This document shows, one piece after another, positions 1 through 7,494 of a stretch of DNA of 64,000 nt. Source of the stretch: JACCZR01 sp963830065. GTDB taxonomy: Bacteria > Actinomycetota > Thermoleophilia > Solirubrobacterales > Thermoleophilaceae. Positions within the stretch are counted from its first letter, which is position 1, and every line of letters begins with the position of its first letter. The position numbers and the translations under genes are program-made. Where the stretch lies: positions 478,644 to 542,643 of the forward strand of contig CAWHLA010000006.1 in the NCBI GenBank assembly GCA_963830065.1, in the 5' to 3' direction. The notes beneath the pieces were generated by a model. It had not been told where the DNA came from, did no database searches, and was given only the letters and a program-made list of their open reading frames with translations.

Positions 1-15
1 CCGCCGCCGTCATGG

Positions 16-1770
16 TTACTGCGTGGGCAGCTGAACCCGTATGAGTCGCCGGCGCGTGGTGGTGCGGACCGTGGTGCGGTCGGCGCGCACGATGAAATAG
101 ACGCGCATGTCCCCGGTGCTCCCCGGCCGGAAGCGCAGGCGGAAGCGCCCGCGGCGATCCGGAGTCAGGGCCCGGGTGCTTGTGGTCTTGAAGCCCTCGC
201 CCTTGCGCTTCTGTAGGACGGCGAAGACGCGGCGCTTGCGCGGAGCCACCGACCCGCGGACGCTGACCAGCTGGCCGACGGCGAGCTCTTCGGGCAGCCC
301 ACGCAGCTTCACCGCGGCCTTGACCTTCAGCGTGGTGCGGCTGGACAGCGAACCGGCCAGCCCGCCGCCACCGCCGAAGCGCACCCGCACGAAGCGTGGG
401 CCGCGAGGGCGGACCACCGTCTCGTAGTTGCCGTCGGAGTCGAGCGAGACCTTGGCCACTGTCCGGTACTTGCCCCGGCTGGTGCGCGCCTGGACGCCCA
501 CCCGGGTGCCGGTGACGGGGCTGCCGTCGAACTTGGTCAGCCGCCCGGCCACCTTCACGCGGCCCTTGTAGGGGGCCGTACGGGGGGTCAGCTTGGCCGT
601 CAGTCGCGTTCCCGCGCCCCCAGACACGTCGCCGACCCGCGCGCGCAGGTCAGGCAGCTGGGCGTAGAGGGCGTCGCCGGGGCAGCTGGTGGCGTTCGTG
701 TCCCGGTGCCCGGCCACGCGCCCGATGCGGACGCTGCGACCGGAGGGGAACTTGTTCGTGCTGCCGCCCGCGCTCGTGACGGTGGTGGACCCCGCCGTGG
801 GCACGCCGTGCAGCGGCAGCTTCCAGCGGATCAGGCGCGCCATGGCGTCCAGCGCCGCGCTGCTCTGCGGCACCGAGGTGTGGGTGCCGATGTTGGCGAT
901 GCCGGTGGTCTGGGCGTTGTAGCCCTGGGCCTGGGCGCCCACCACGGCGCGGTCGATCCCGCCGGCGCGACCCTCGTAGAGCGTGCCGTACTTGTCGACG
1001 AGGAAGTTGTAGCCGATGTCGCTCCAGCCGTTGGAGTTGCGGTGGAACCGGCAGATGCCCAGCACCACCGACGGGGCCTCGCTGCGCGAGTAGTTGTTGG
1101 CCGAGACCGTGTGGTGAATGAAGGCCGCCTTCACCGTGCCCTCGTCGGGAGAGTTCCGCGGCGGGCAGTCTGAGGCACCCCAGCCCGAGCGGGTGACCAT
1201 GTCCGGCTGTGGATCGGCCGCCTTGGCGGCCGGCGTGCCGGGGACCAACGCGGCCACCCCGTCGGCGACGCGGCGCAGGCCCGACTTCAGCCGGTCACCC
1301 GCTGTGGAAGAGCCCTTCACGTTCACGTAGTGCAGCTTCAGCCCCGGGACGGGCTTGCTGAGCCGGTACTGCACGTAGTCGGCCTCGCCGACCCAGGTGG
1401 GCGTGGAGCTGCCCTGCGGCATCGGCTCGCCACGGCCGGGGTCGGGCGCGTCCTCGGCGTGGGAGTAGAGCGTGGTCCAGCGCGTCCAGCCGCCGCCCTC
1501 GCGCCGCGTGCGCACCGACACGCCCGGCTCCCCGCCGCCGCGCCAGCGCAGGCCGACGAGGTTGAAGCGCTTGCCGGTCTTGATCGGCTGCGACTGCACC
1601 GCCTTGCCGAAGCGCTTCTGCACGCCGGCGCCGCTCTCGAAGTCCACCGGCTCGGGCCGGAAGGGCTTCAGCGAGAACGCGGGTGCGGCCACGAGGCCGC
1701 AGGCGAGCAGCGCGAGAATGAGCGTGCGACGAAGCATCCCTTCGCCCCCGAACACTTCCAATTCCCGCAT
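16..1770 (-). CDS. Secreted PGRP-domain N-acetylmuramoyl-L-alanine amidase
   Basis: Predicted zinc amidase of the peptidoglycan-recognition (Amidase_2/PGRP) superfamily, cleaving MurNAc from the stem peptide outside the membrane. Residues 12-33 look like a signal peptide (MLRRTLILALL, ending APAFS). The PGRP domain spans about 191-378 and keeps the expected zinc ligands: His in FIHHT (about 219), His in GHRDT (355) and Cys in TSCPG (363). Roughly 200 C-terminal residues are basic and beta-rich, like Ig-type wall-binding modules. The internal ATG at 1737 (residue 12) is a more natural start, because the signal peptide begins there. Another ATG on the same strand lies 2 nt beyond its stop (13-11), so a downstream gene probably starts at the window edge. 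Family assignment is firm; the exact substrate is not visible. Confidence 0.9.
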   Translation of the reverse strand: MRELEVFGGEGMLRRTLILALLACGLVAAPAFSLKPFRPEPVDFESGAGVQKRFGKAVQSQPIKTGKRFNLVGLRWRGGGEPGVSVRTRREGGGWTRWTTLYSHAEDAPDPGRGEPMPQGSSTPTWVGEADYVQYRLSKPVPGLKLHYVNVKGSSTAGDRLKSGLRRVADGVAALVPGTPAAKAADPQPDMVTRSGWGASDCPPRNSPDEGTVKAAFIHHTVSANNYSRSEAPSVVLGICRFHRNSNGWSDIGYNFLVDKYGTLYEGRAGGIDRAVVGAQAQGYNAQTTGIANIGTHTSVPQSSAALDAMARLIRWKLPLHGVPTAGSTTVTSAGGSTNKFPSGRSVRIGRVAGHRDTNATSCPGDALYAQLPDLRARVGDVSGGAGTRLTAKLTPRTAPYKGRVKVAGRLTKFDGSPVTGTRVGVQARTSRGKYRTVAKVSLDSDGNYETVVRPRGPRFVRVRFGGGGGLAGSLSSRTTLKVKAAVKLRGLPEELAVGQLVSVRGSVAPRKRRVFAVLQKRKGEGFKTTSTRALTPDRRGRFRLRFRPGSTGDMRVYFIVRADRTTVRTTTRRRLIRVQLPTQ

Positions 1771-1800
1771 GTTGCGGGCTTAACTGGCGTTATCCCGGGC

Positions 1801-2520
1801 TCAGGGGACGGGCTCTGGGCCGTTGCCGCGGTGCTCGTCGATGAAGGCGCGCAACGCCGTCATCGACTTGGCGTCGACCTTGGGGCAGCCCAGGAGGTAC
1901 CCGGTGCCCAGCGGCTCGGGGTCGCGGCCCCAGGCCGTGGCAGCCATCTGGTAGGGCATGTTGGGCCGGGGGATCAGCAGCAGTTGGTACCCCTGCTCGG
2001 AGTCGTAGGTGGCCTTCAGGTCCGCCCGTGCCTGACGGGGCGCGTCGGGCTTGAACCAGATGTCGACGCGACCGTGCTCGAGCGAGTGGACCACCGAGGA
2101 GTCCGGGGGCGGCTCGGTGTAGGCCTGGTCCTCGCCGGGGATCTCGTAGTGCCTGCCGCTCATGGGCGGGTTCGAGCTGTAGCGGATCTGCTCGTTGGGG
2201 TTGCCGACGTGGTCGCGGCTCTTCGCGCGCTCCTGCTTGACGTCGCACCCCGCCACCTCGGCGGCCTTCTTCACGTCGGTCTCGCCGGGCTTGGCCACCG
2301 CCCCGTTGGGCGGGTACAGGGAGGCCTGCTGCTCGGAGCCCTCCTCGCCGCTGCCGCTGCCGAGCACGAACACGGCGAGGACGATGAGCACGGCCACCGC
2401 CAGGGCGCCGCCGATCCCGTAGCCCACCAGGCGCTTGCGCCGGGCAGCCTGGGCGGCCGCCTGCTCGCGCTCTTCACGCTCGCGCCGGAGGCGCTCCTTC
2501 TCTTCCTTGCGGCTGGCCAT
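1801..2520 (-). CDS. DUF3105 membrane-anchored protein
   Basis: Conserved actinobacterial protein of unknown function (DUF3105). The first 30 residues are highly charged (Lys/Arg/Glu) and cytoplasmic-looking. One transmembrane helix follows (about 32-54, VGYGIGGALAVAVLIVLAVF), then an extracytoplasmic domain. Family hallmarks are NPPMSGRHYEIPGEDQAYTE and SVVHSLEHGRVDIWFKP, followed by a conserved C-terminal part with two cysteines, one near 84 (AGCDV) and one near 211 (LLGCPK), which might pair. It lies 24 nt after the stop of the hydrolase gene upstream, so it could be co-transcribed. The biochemical role is unknown. Confidence 0.85.
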   Translation of the reverse strand: MASRKEEKERLRREREEREQAAAQAARRKRLVGYGIGGALAVAVLIVLAVFVLGSGSGEEGSEQQASLYPPNGAVAKPGETDVKKAAEVAGCDVKQERAKSRDHVGNPNEQIRYSSNPPMSGRHYEIPGEDQAYTEPPPDSSVVHSLEHGRVDIWFKPDAPRQARADLKATYDSEQGYQLLLIPRPNMPYQMAATAWGRDPEPLGTGYLLGCPKVDAKSMTALRAFIDEHRGNGPEPVP

Positions 2521-2544
2521 GCGACGCCGAAGCGTAGTGAGGGG

Positions 2545-3393
2545 TTAGGCCACCTGGCGCCTGTGCCGCCGCCGCTGGCCGGTCTCCGACCAGCAGTCGT
2601 CGACGAAGTCCGTGATCTCCTTGGTCAGGCGCTCGGGAGTGATCCTCAACTCGAGGATCGAGCTGGCCTCCACCAGCCGTGCACCCTTGACCTCGTGCAC
2701 CAGCTGGTCGGAATCCGAGAAGGGATGGATCGGGTCGCGGTTGTGTCCGATCACGAGCGTGGGCATGTCCAGCCGGCGGCGCTCCTCGCTGGGCGGCGCC
2801 ACCCGCCCGAAGAACAGGCCCTGAAGCACCGAGGCCGACGGCTTCGGGTCCTGGCTGACCCAGTCCAGCAGCATGTCGGCCAGCAACGGCCGGCCGGGCC
2901 GCGGGATGCGGCCGGCGACCGCGCCGATCACGCGGGCGACCGGGGCGCCGAAGGTCAGGTGGACCATCAACGGGGTGAAGGCCAGGGCGCAGCCGAGCAG
3001 CGCGTTGTCGAGCACCGGCATCTCGACCAGCAGCCCCTTGACCCGGTCGGGGGCCGCCACGGCGGCCTCGAGGGAGGCGTTCGCGCCCAGCGAGGTGCCG
3101 CCGATCACGGCCTGGTCGATCTCCAGGTGGTCGAGCAGGCCGATGACCTGGGCGCCGAAGATCGACATGCCGTAGTTGCTCATCTCCGGCGGCCGGTCCG
3201 AGTCCCCGTGGCCCAGCAGGTCCAACGACAGGACGCGGTAGCCGCGCTCGGCGATCGAGGACGCGAGCGGGCCCTGCATCTTGCGCGAGAAGAGCAGTCC
3301 CGGAAGCAGCACGACCGTGCGGTCGCCGCCGCCGTACTCGTCGAACACGAGCCGGTGACCCTGGTGGACAAACGAGCGTCTGCGCGCCTTCAA
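2545..3393 (-). CDS. Alpha/beta hydrolase
   Basis: Alpha/beta-hydrolase fold protein, 282 aa. Visible features are the oxyanion-hole region LLPGLLFSRK (about 29-38), DLLGHGDSD, and the nucleophile elbow GGTSLGA (Ser about 97). A candidate acid is the Asp in HNRDPIHPFSD. The usual catalytic His near the C-terminus is not obvious: the expected position reads SSILELRITPE. It may therefore be a degenerate or non-hydrolytic member. The start is TTG at 3393, because no ATG or GTG is better placed. It is transcribed away from the cox locus across a gap of about 75 bp. Substrate unknown. Confidence 0.75.
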   Translation of the reverse strand: MKARRRSFVHQGHRLVFDEYGGGDRTVVLLPGLLFSRKMQGPLASSIAERGYRVLSLDLLGHGDSDRPPEMSNYGMSIFGAQVIGLLDHLEIDQAVIGGTSLGANASLEAAVAAPDRVKGLLVEMPVLDNALLGCALAFTPLMVHLTFGAPVARVIGAVAGRIPRPGRPLLADMLLDWVSQDPKPSASVLQGLFFGRVAPPSEERRRLDMPTLVIGHNRDPIHPFSDSDQLVHEVKGARLVEASSILELRITPERLTKEITDFVDDCWSETGQRRRHRRQVA

Positions 3394-3467
3394 GACCGGC
3401 TGAGTCTACCTGGGCGCTCACGAAGGGTATGTTGCTGGACAAGCGACCAATCCGGGGGAGGATGGGT

Positions 3468-3527
3468 ATGAGCAAGACCGCGCACGTGGAGATCACCGTC
3501 AACGGTGAGCACCACAGCCGCGACGTC
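3468..3527 (+). pseudogene. coxS: 5' stub of coxS (CO dehydrogenase small, 2Fe-2S subunit)
   Basis: A strong Shine-Dalgarno (GGGGGAGG, 3454-3461) precedes ATG 3468. The first 20 codons read MSKTAHVEITVNGEHH-SRDV, a good match to the beta-grasp N-terminus of CoxS-type 2Fe-2S subunits. Homology then stops abruptly: the expected LLVHFLRE segment and all cluster cysteines are missing, and the frame runs on without similarity to a stop at 3749. The remains of coxD, coxE and coxG follow at 4385-7494, so this was probably the head of the cox operon. I infer truncation by recombination near 3527. The stub is too short to be certain. Confidence 0.55.
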
Positions 3528-3629
3528 GCCACGGTGGCCGAGGTCGAGCTAGACGAGCACGAGCACGGTGACCACCAGGGCGACCCCGACCTGCCGCTGC
3601 TGGCCTGTGGCCGGAGCCCGCCAGGGTGG

Positions 3630-3920
3630 TCAGCTAGCTCTGGCCGTCACCTGGCCCGCCGTGATCGCCGGGGGTTCGGCATCAGCTCCCCGAGATTCGC
3701 CTTGACGAAATCCGCGGCAAGGCGGTTCGTATCCTCCTCAGCGGCGTGATCCTCGAAGACGCTGGCCGAGAACACGACGCCATCGTCCGAGTCGTCGCAC
3801 AAAGTAATAGGCGACGAGGCCCGGATGGTCACTGACCAGCGGAATGAACCCCTCACGTACCCGCTATGACACCTCACCAGGATCGTTGACTGCCTCGTAG
3901 CGACGCACAGTGGCCCACAT
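3630..3920 (-). pseudogene. Decayed antibiotic-biosynthesis-monooxygenase-like gene
   Basis: An excellent Shine-Dalgarno (AGGAGG, 3932-3927) sits 6 nt from ATG 3920. Translation starts MWATVRRYEAVNDPGEVS, hits an in-frame TAG, continues RVREGFIPLVSDHPGLVAYYFV, needs one frame change to read DDSDDGVVFSASVFEDHAAE and NRLAADFVKANLGELMPNP, and needs a second change in a C-run to finish PAITAGQV. Pieced together, this resembles a small ferredoxin-like (ABM, dimeric alpha/beta barrel) domain protein of about 95 aa. With a nonsense codon and two shifts in under 300 bp I call it a pseudogene. It sits inside the broken cox locus. Confidence 0.6.
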
Positions 3921-4049
3921 CTCTTTCCTCCTGTTGCTCGACTTCGATGGACTTCCCCCTCCACGACGGGGAGCGTAAGTCAGCTCACCCAGAAGGGCAA
4001 CAGTGGGGCTTTTGGAGGGCGCCGAGAAAACAGCACCTGGCGCGGGTGC

Positions 4050-4378
4050 TCACCCGCCGGGCGCTGGAGACGGCCGCCGGGGTCTAGACAGCGGGAGACA
4101 CTCCGAGGTGCAGAACGCGCAGCGCGAGGCGGACACGGCTGCCACGATCAGGAACCCGAGCAGTGCGTTGATGAAGTCCCGTACAAGAACTGGCTGCCGT
4201 TGATCTCGAACTTGAGGTTCGAGAAGTCGGGCTGTCCGCCTATGGCGGCGATCAGCGGCGTGATCAGGTCCTTCACCAGGGCCGCGATCACCGCCGCGAA
4301 CGCCGTGCCTATCACCACCGCTACCGCCAGCTCCACCAGGTTGCCTCTGGTGATGAACTCCCGGAAGTCCTTGAGCAC
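4050..4378 (-). pseudogene. mscL: mscL (large-conductance mechanosensitive channel) with internal deletion
   Basis: From GTG 4378 the N-terminal part reads LKDFREFITRGNLVELAV and continues through TM1 to LVKDLITPLIAAIGGQPDF and FEINGSQFLYG, a clear MscL. After FLYG one G appears missing from a G-run. In the next frame the protein continues DFINALLGFLIVAAV and then jumps to SASRCAFCTSEC, the typical cysteine-bearing C-terminal tail of actinobacterial MscL. The second half of TM2 and the linker are absent, an internal in-frame-type deletion. The channel cannot be functional as written. Its start lies only 6 nt from the divergent coxD start, leaving no room for either promoter, which suggests a recombination joint there. 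Confidence 0.75.
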
Positions 4379-4384
4379 GCCGCG

Positions 4385-5206
4385 ATGCTGACCGACCCGT
4401 CGGCCGTCACCGAGGCCCTGGCGCGGGAGAGCTACCTGGCCGATCCGGCGCTCGCCACGGCCGTGTACCTGGCCGGCGAGCTCGAGCAGCCGCTGCTGCT
4501 GGAGGGCGAGGCGGGCGTGGGCAAGACCGAGGTGGCCAAGGCGCTGGCCGGCGCCACCGACGCCGGCTGATCCGGCTGCAGTGCCACGAGGGCATCGACG
4601 TGCACACCGCCCTGTACGACTGGGACTACGCCCGCCAGCTGCTCCACCTGCGCGGGCGGCAGCGAGGAGCCGCTGTACTCCGAGCGCTTCCTGCTGCGCC
4701 GGCCGCTGCTGGAGGCGCTGGAATCCGAGCAGCCCACGGTGCTGCTGATCGACGAGATCGACCGCGCCGACGACGAGTTCGAGGCCTTCCTGCTCGAGCT
4801 CCTGTCGGAGTTCCAGGTCTCGATCCCCGAGCTGGGAACGGTGAAGGCCACCACCCGCCCGCTGGTGATCATCACCTCCAACCGCACCCGCGAGCTGCAC
4901 GACGCGCTCAAGCGGCGCTGCCTGTACCACTGGATCGACTACCCCTCGCGGGAGCGCGAGCGGGCGATCGTGGAGGCGAGGTTGCCCGGCGTGCCCGACG
5001 AGGTGGCCGGCCGCGTGTGTGCCGCGGTAGCGCGGCTGCGCGGCGAGGACCTGTACAAGCTCCCGGGGGTGGGGGAGACCATCGCCTGGGCCCAGGCTCT
5101 GCTGGCGCTGGAGGACGCCGAGCTGGAGGAGACGCTCGGGGTGGCGCTCAAGGTCCGCGAGGACATCGAGCGCGTGCGCGAGCGGCAGGTGCTCCAGGGT
5201 GTCTAG
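4385..5206 (+). CDS. coxD: CoxD-like MoxR-type AAA+ ATPase (two frameshifts)
   Basis: MoxR-family AAA+ ATPase, the CoxD-type chaperone thought to act in maturation of the CO dehydrogenase active site. The N-terminus carries Walker A GEAGVGKT and is full length. The frame then changes near 4567 to read IRLQCHEGIDVHTALYDWDY, and changes back near 4655 to continue SEEPLYSERFLLRRPLLEAL, Walker B VLLIDEIDRAD and the sensor region VIITSNRTRELHDALKRRC. Either two single-base errors or a pseudogene. No ribosome-binding site fits upstream, because mscL starts 6 nt away. It overlaps coxE by 8 nt. Confidence 0.8.
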
Positions 5207-6329
5207 GCCGGGTCCTCGCATGACCGCTCGGCTCGGCCTGCTGGCCGCCTCGATGCGCGCGGGCGGCGCCCGGCTGGGAGTCGGCGAGCTGCTGGCCGCC
5301 CACCGGGCGCTCGGGGCGGTGGACCCCGCGAACCCACACGAGGCCCGCGACGCTCTCCGGGCCGCCCTGTGCTCTCGCCACGAGGACCTGGCCCTGTTCG
5401 ACATCGCCTTTGCCGAGCTGATGGCGCGGCCCGATCGGCCGCCGACCGGAGCAGAGCTGCTGGACGAGCTCGGGCCGATGGCGCTCCCGCGCGCGGCCGT
5501 GCCCGACGTCGCCGAGGCGCCGGTCGAGGCCGGGCTGGAGCCGGTGCCCTCGGCCGCGAGCGAGATCGAGTTGCTGCGCGACAAGGACTTCGCCGAGTAC
5601 ACCGACGCCGAGCGGGCGGTCGCCCGCCGGGTGCTGGAGCGGCTGGCTCGCCGGGGCCCCGAGCGGCCGGGGAGGCGCCTGCGCCCCGCCCGCCGGCGCG
5701 GCCCCCATCCCGACCTGCGCCGGACCGTGCGCGCGTCGCTGCGCCACGACGGCGAGCCCTTCGAGCGCCACTGGCGTGCCCCGGAGGAGCGCCCGCGGCC
5801 CCTGGTCCTGGTGTGCGACGTGTCGGGCTCGATGGAGCCCTACGCCCGGGTGCTGCTGCAGTACCTCCAGGCCTGCGTGGCCGCGCGACGGCGGGTGGAG
5901 GCCTTCGTGTTCGGCACCCGGCTCACCCGCGTGACCGCCGAGCTCAAGGGCCGCGACCCCGACCGGGCGCTGGCCCGCGCCTCGGCCTCGGTGGCCGACT
6001 GGTCGGGCGGCACCAGGATCGGGGAGGCGCTGTCCGGACTGAACCGCGAGCACGGCCGCCGGGTGGGCCGGGGCGGGGTGGTGGTCGTGTGCTCGGACGG
6101 CTGGGACCGCGGCGACCCCGAGGAGCTCGGCGCCGAGATGGCCCGCCTGAAGCGCTGCTCGCACCGGCTGGTGTGGCTGAACCCGCTCAAGGCCAGCCCG
6201 GGCTACGAGCCGCTGGCGCGCGGGATGAACGCCGCGCTTCCCCACGTCGACCTGTTCATGGCCGGGAACACTCTCGCTTCCCTGGAGCGTTTGGCACGGG
6301 CCATGGAGAGGGGATTCTCGGAGAGATGA
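5199..6329 (+). CDS. coxE: CoxE-like von Willebrand A-domain protein
   Basis: VWA-domain protein of the CoxE family, partner of the CoxD ATPase in CO-dehydrogenase maturation. The N-terminal half is helical (LLAAHRALGAVDP, ALCSRHEDLALFD). After an arginine-rich linker near 150-175, the C-terminal VWA domain shows the MIDAS motif DVSGSM (Asp about 207) and the later VVVVCSDGWDRGDPE. Length is normal for the family (about 376 aa). The GTG start overlaps the end of coxD; an ATG at 5220 is an alternative start. The stop overlaps the next start as ATGA, so coupled translation is likely. The gene is intact. Confidence 0.88.
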   Translation: MSRPGPRMTARLGLLAASMRAGGARLGVGELLAAHRALGAVDPANPHEARDALRAALCSRHEDLALFDIAFAELMARPDRPPTGAELLDELGPMALPRAAVPDVAEAPVEAGLEPVPSAASEIELLRDKDFAEYTDAERAVARRVLERLARRGPERPGRRLRPARRRGPHPDLRRTVRASLRHDGEPFERHWRAPEERPRPLVLVCDVSGSMEPYARVLLQYLQACVAARRRVEAFVFGTRLTRVTAELKGRDPDRALARASASVADWSGGTRIGEALSGLNREHGRRVGRGGVVVVCSDGWDRGDPEELGAEMARLKRCSHRLVWLNPLKASPGYEPLARGMNAALPHVDLFMAGNTLASLERLARAMERGFSER

Positions 6330-6895
6330 TCGGTGCACTCGTCCTCGCCGCGGGAGAAGGATCCCGTTTCGGCGGCCGCAAGCAGCTTGCGGAGCTCGAC
6401 GGGCGGCCGATGCTCGAGTATGCCCTCGCCGCGGTGGCCGAGTCCGAAGTGGACGACACGGTCGTGGTCCTGGGCGCCGGCGCCGACGAGGTGCTGCACT
6501 CCGTCGACCTCCACGGCGCCCGCCCGGTGGTGTGCGACCGCTGGGAGGAAGGGATGTCAGCCTCCCTGGCCTGCGGTCTGGCCGCGCTCGGAGACGCGGA
6601 GGCCGTCGTCGTGTGCCTGGGCGATCAGCCGCGGGTCTCCGCCGAGGCGATTCGGCGCGTGCTGGAGGCGCGGGAGGGAGCGCCCGCCACCAGGGCGACC
6701 TACGGGGGCGAGCCGGGCCACCCCGTCGTCCTCGAGGCCGAGCTGCTGGACCCGGTGCGCAACGTGAGCGGCGATCAGGGCGCCCGCAGCCTGCTGCGGC
6801 GGATCGGGGCGCTTGGCGTTCCGTGCGACGACCTGGGCGGCGGCGCCGACGTGGACACCCCCGAGCAGCTCCGCGAGGTCGGGAAGGAGCTGTGA
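6326..6895 (+). CDS. MocA-like nucleotidyltransferase in the cox operon
   Basis: NTP-transferase of the MobA/MocA type, 190 aa. The signature GALVLAAGEGSRFGGRKQLAE at the N-terminus binds the nucleotide, GDQPR (about 93-97) is the metal-binding region, and the GHPVVL motif near 133 is conserved. In cox and xanthine-dehydrogenase operons such proteins convert molybdopterin to its cytosine dinucleotide form, the cofactor of CO dehydrogenase. That role is inferred from context. The start and stop overlap both neighbours (ATGA, then GTGA), so it belongs to the coxD-coxE-mocA-coxG unit. Confidence 0.85.
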   Translation: MIGALVLAAGEGSRFGGRKQLAELDGRPMLEYALAAVAESEVDDTVVVLGAGADEVLHSVDLHGARPVVCDRWEEGMSASLACGLAALGDAEAVVVCLGDQPRVSAEAIRRVLEAREGAPATRATYGGEPGHPVVLEAELLDPVRNVSGDQGARSLLRRIGALGVPCDDLGGGADVDTPEQLREVGKEL

Positions 6896-7494
6896 AGCTC
6901 GAACAGCATTTCGAGGTGCAGGCGCCGCTGGACCGCGTCTGGGAGGCCCTGATCGACGTGGAGCGTGTGGCGCCCTGCCTGCCCGGCGCCGAGATCACCG
7001 AGCAGAGCGACGACGGGGTCTACCGCGGCAACTTCACCGTGAAGCTCGGGCCCACCACCGCGGCCTACAAGGGCGAGCTGTCGCTGGAGGAGGTCGACGA
7101 GGCCTCGCACCGGGTGACGATGAAGGCATCGGGCCAGGACAAGCGCGGCGCGGGCTCGGCCCGGGCCACCATCCTCAGCGCGCTGCGCGAGGAGTCCGGC
7201 GCCACCCACGTGGACGTGGAGACCGACTTCACCATCACCGGCAAGTTGGCCCGCTTCGGCCGCGGAGGAATGATCAAGGACGTCTCGAACAAGCTTCTCG
7301 GTGACTTCTCCAGCTGCCTTGCCCAGAGGATCGAGTCCGAGGAGCCCGAGCCGGAGCCGGCCGGCGGTCCGGCGCCCACGCCCGCCGAGGCAGCCCGGCC
7401 CTCTCCGCCGCCCGCGAAGCCCATCAAGGGCTTCTCTCTCCTCCTCAGCGTGCTGAGGACCCGCCTGCGGCGGCTATTCGGTCGCGGCGAGTAG
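6892..7494 (+). CDS. coxG: CoxG (CO dehydrogenase accessory, SRPBCC fold)
   Basis: CoxG/SRPBCC-family protein. The N-terminal 145 residues form the START-like fold with the family pattern EVQAPLDRVWEALIDVERVAPCLPGAE, GNFTVKLGPTTAAYKGEL and LARFGRGGMIKDVSNKLL. A Pro/Ala/Glu-rich linker follows (about 146-175), and the tail is short and basic-hydrophobic (FSLLLSVLRTRLRRLFGR). That tail fits membrane anchoring, as CoxG is reported to recruit CO dehydrogenase to the membrane. GTG 6892 overlaps the preceding stop. The end runs 21 nt into the convergent ferredoxin-reductase gene. Intact. Confidence 0.88.
   Translation: MKLEQHFEVQAPLDRVWEALIDVERVAPCLPGAEITEQSDDGVYRGNFTVKLGPTTAAYKGELSLEEVDEASHRVTMKASGQDKRGAGSARATILSALREESGATHVDVETDFTITGKLARFGRGGMIKDVSNKLLGDFSSCLAQRIESEEPEPEPAGGPAPTPAEAARPSPPPAKPIKGFSLLLSVLRTRLRRLFGRGE

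Noticed and set aside
1330..3471. 713-aa open frame on the plus strand opposite the amidase, DUF3105 and hydrolase genes
   Set aside because: Antisense shadow of three genes with clear family motifs; composition is Arg/Gly/Ala/His-rich with no recognisable domain.
4003..4203. 66-aa plus-strand ORF between the two pseudogenes
   Set aside because: Antisense to the mscL relic and without recognisable features.
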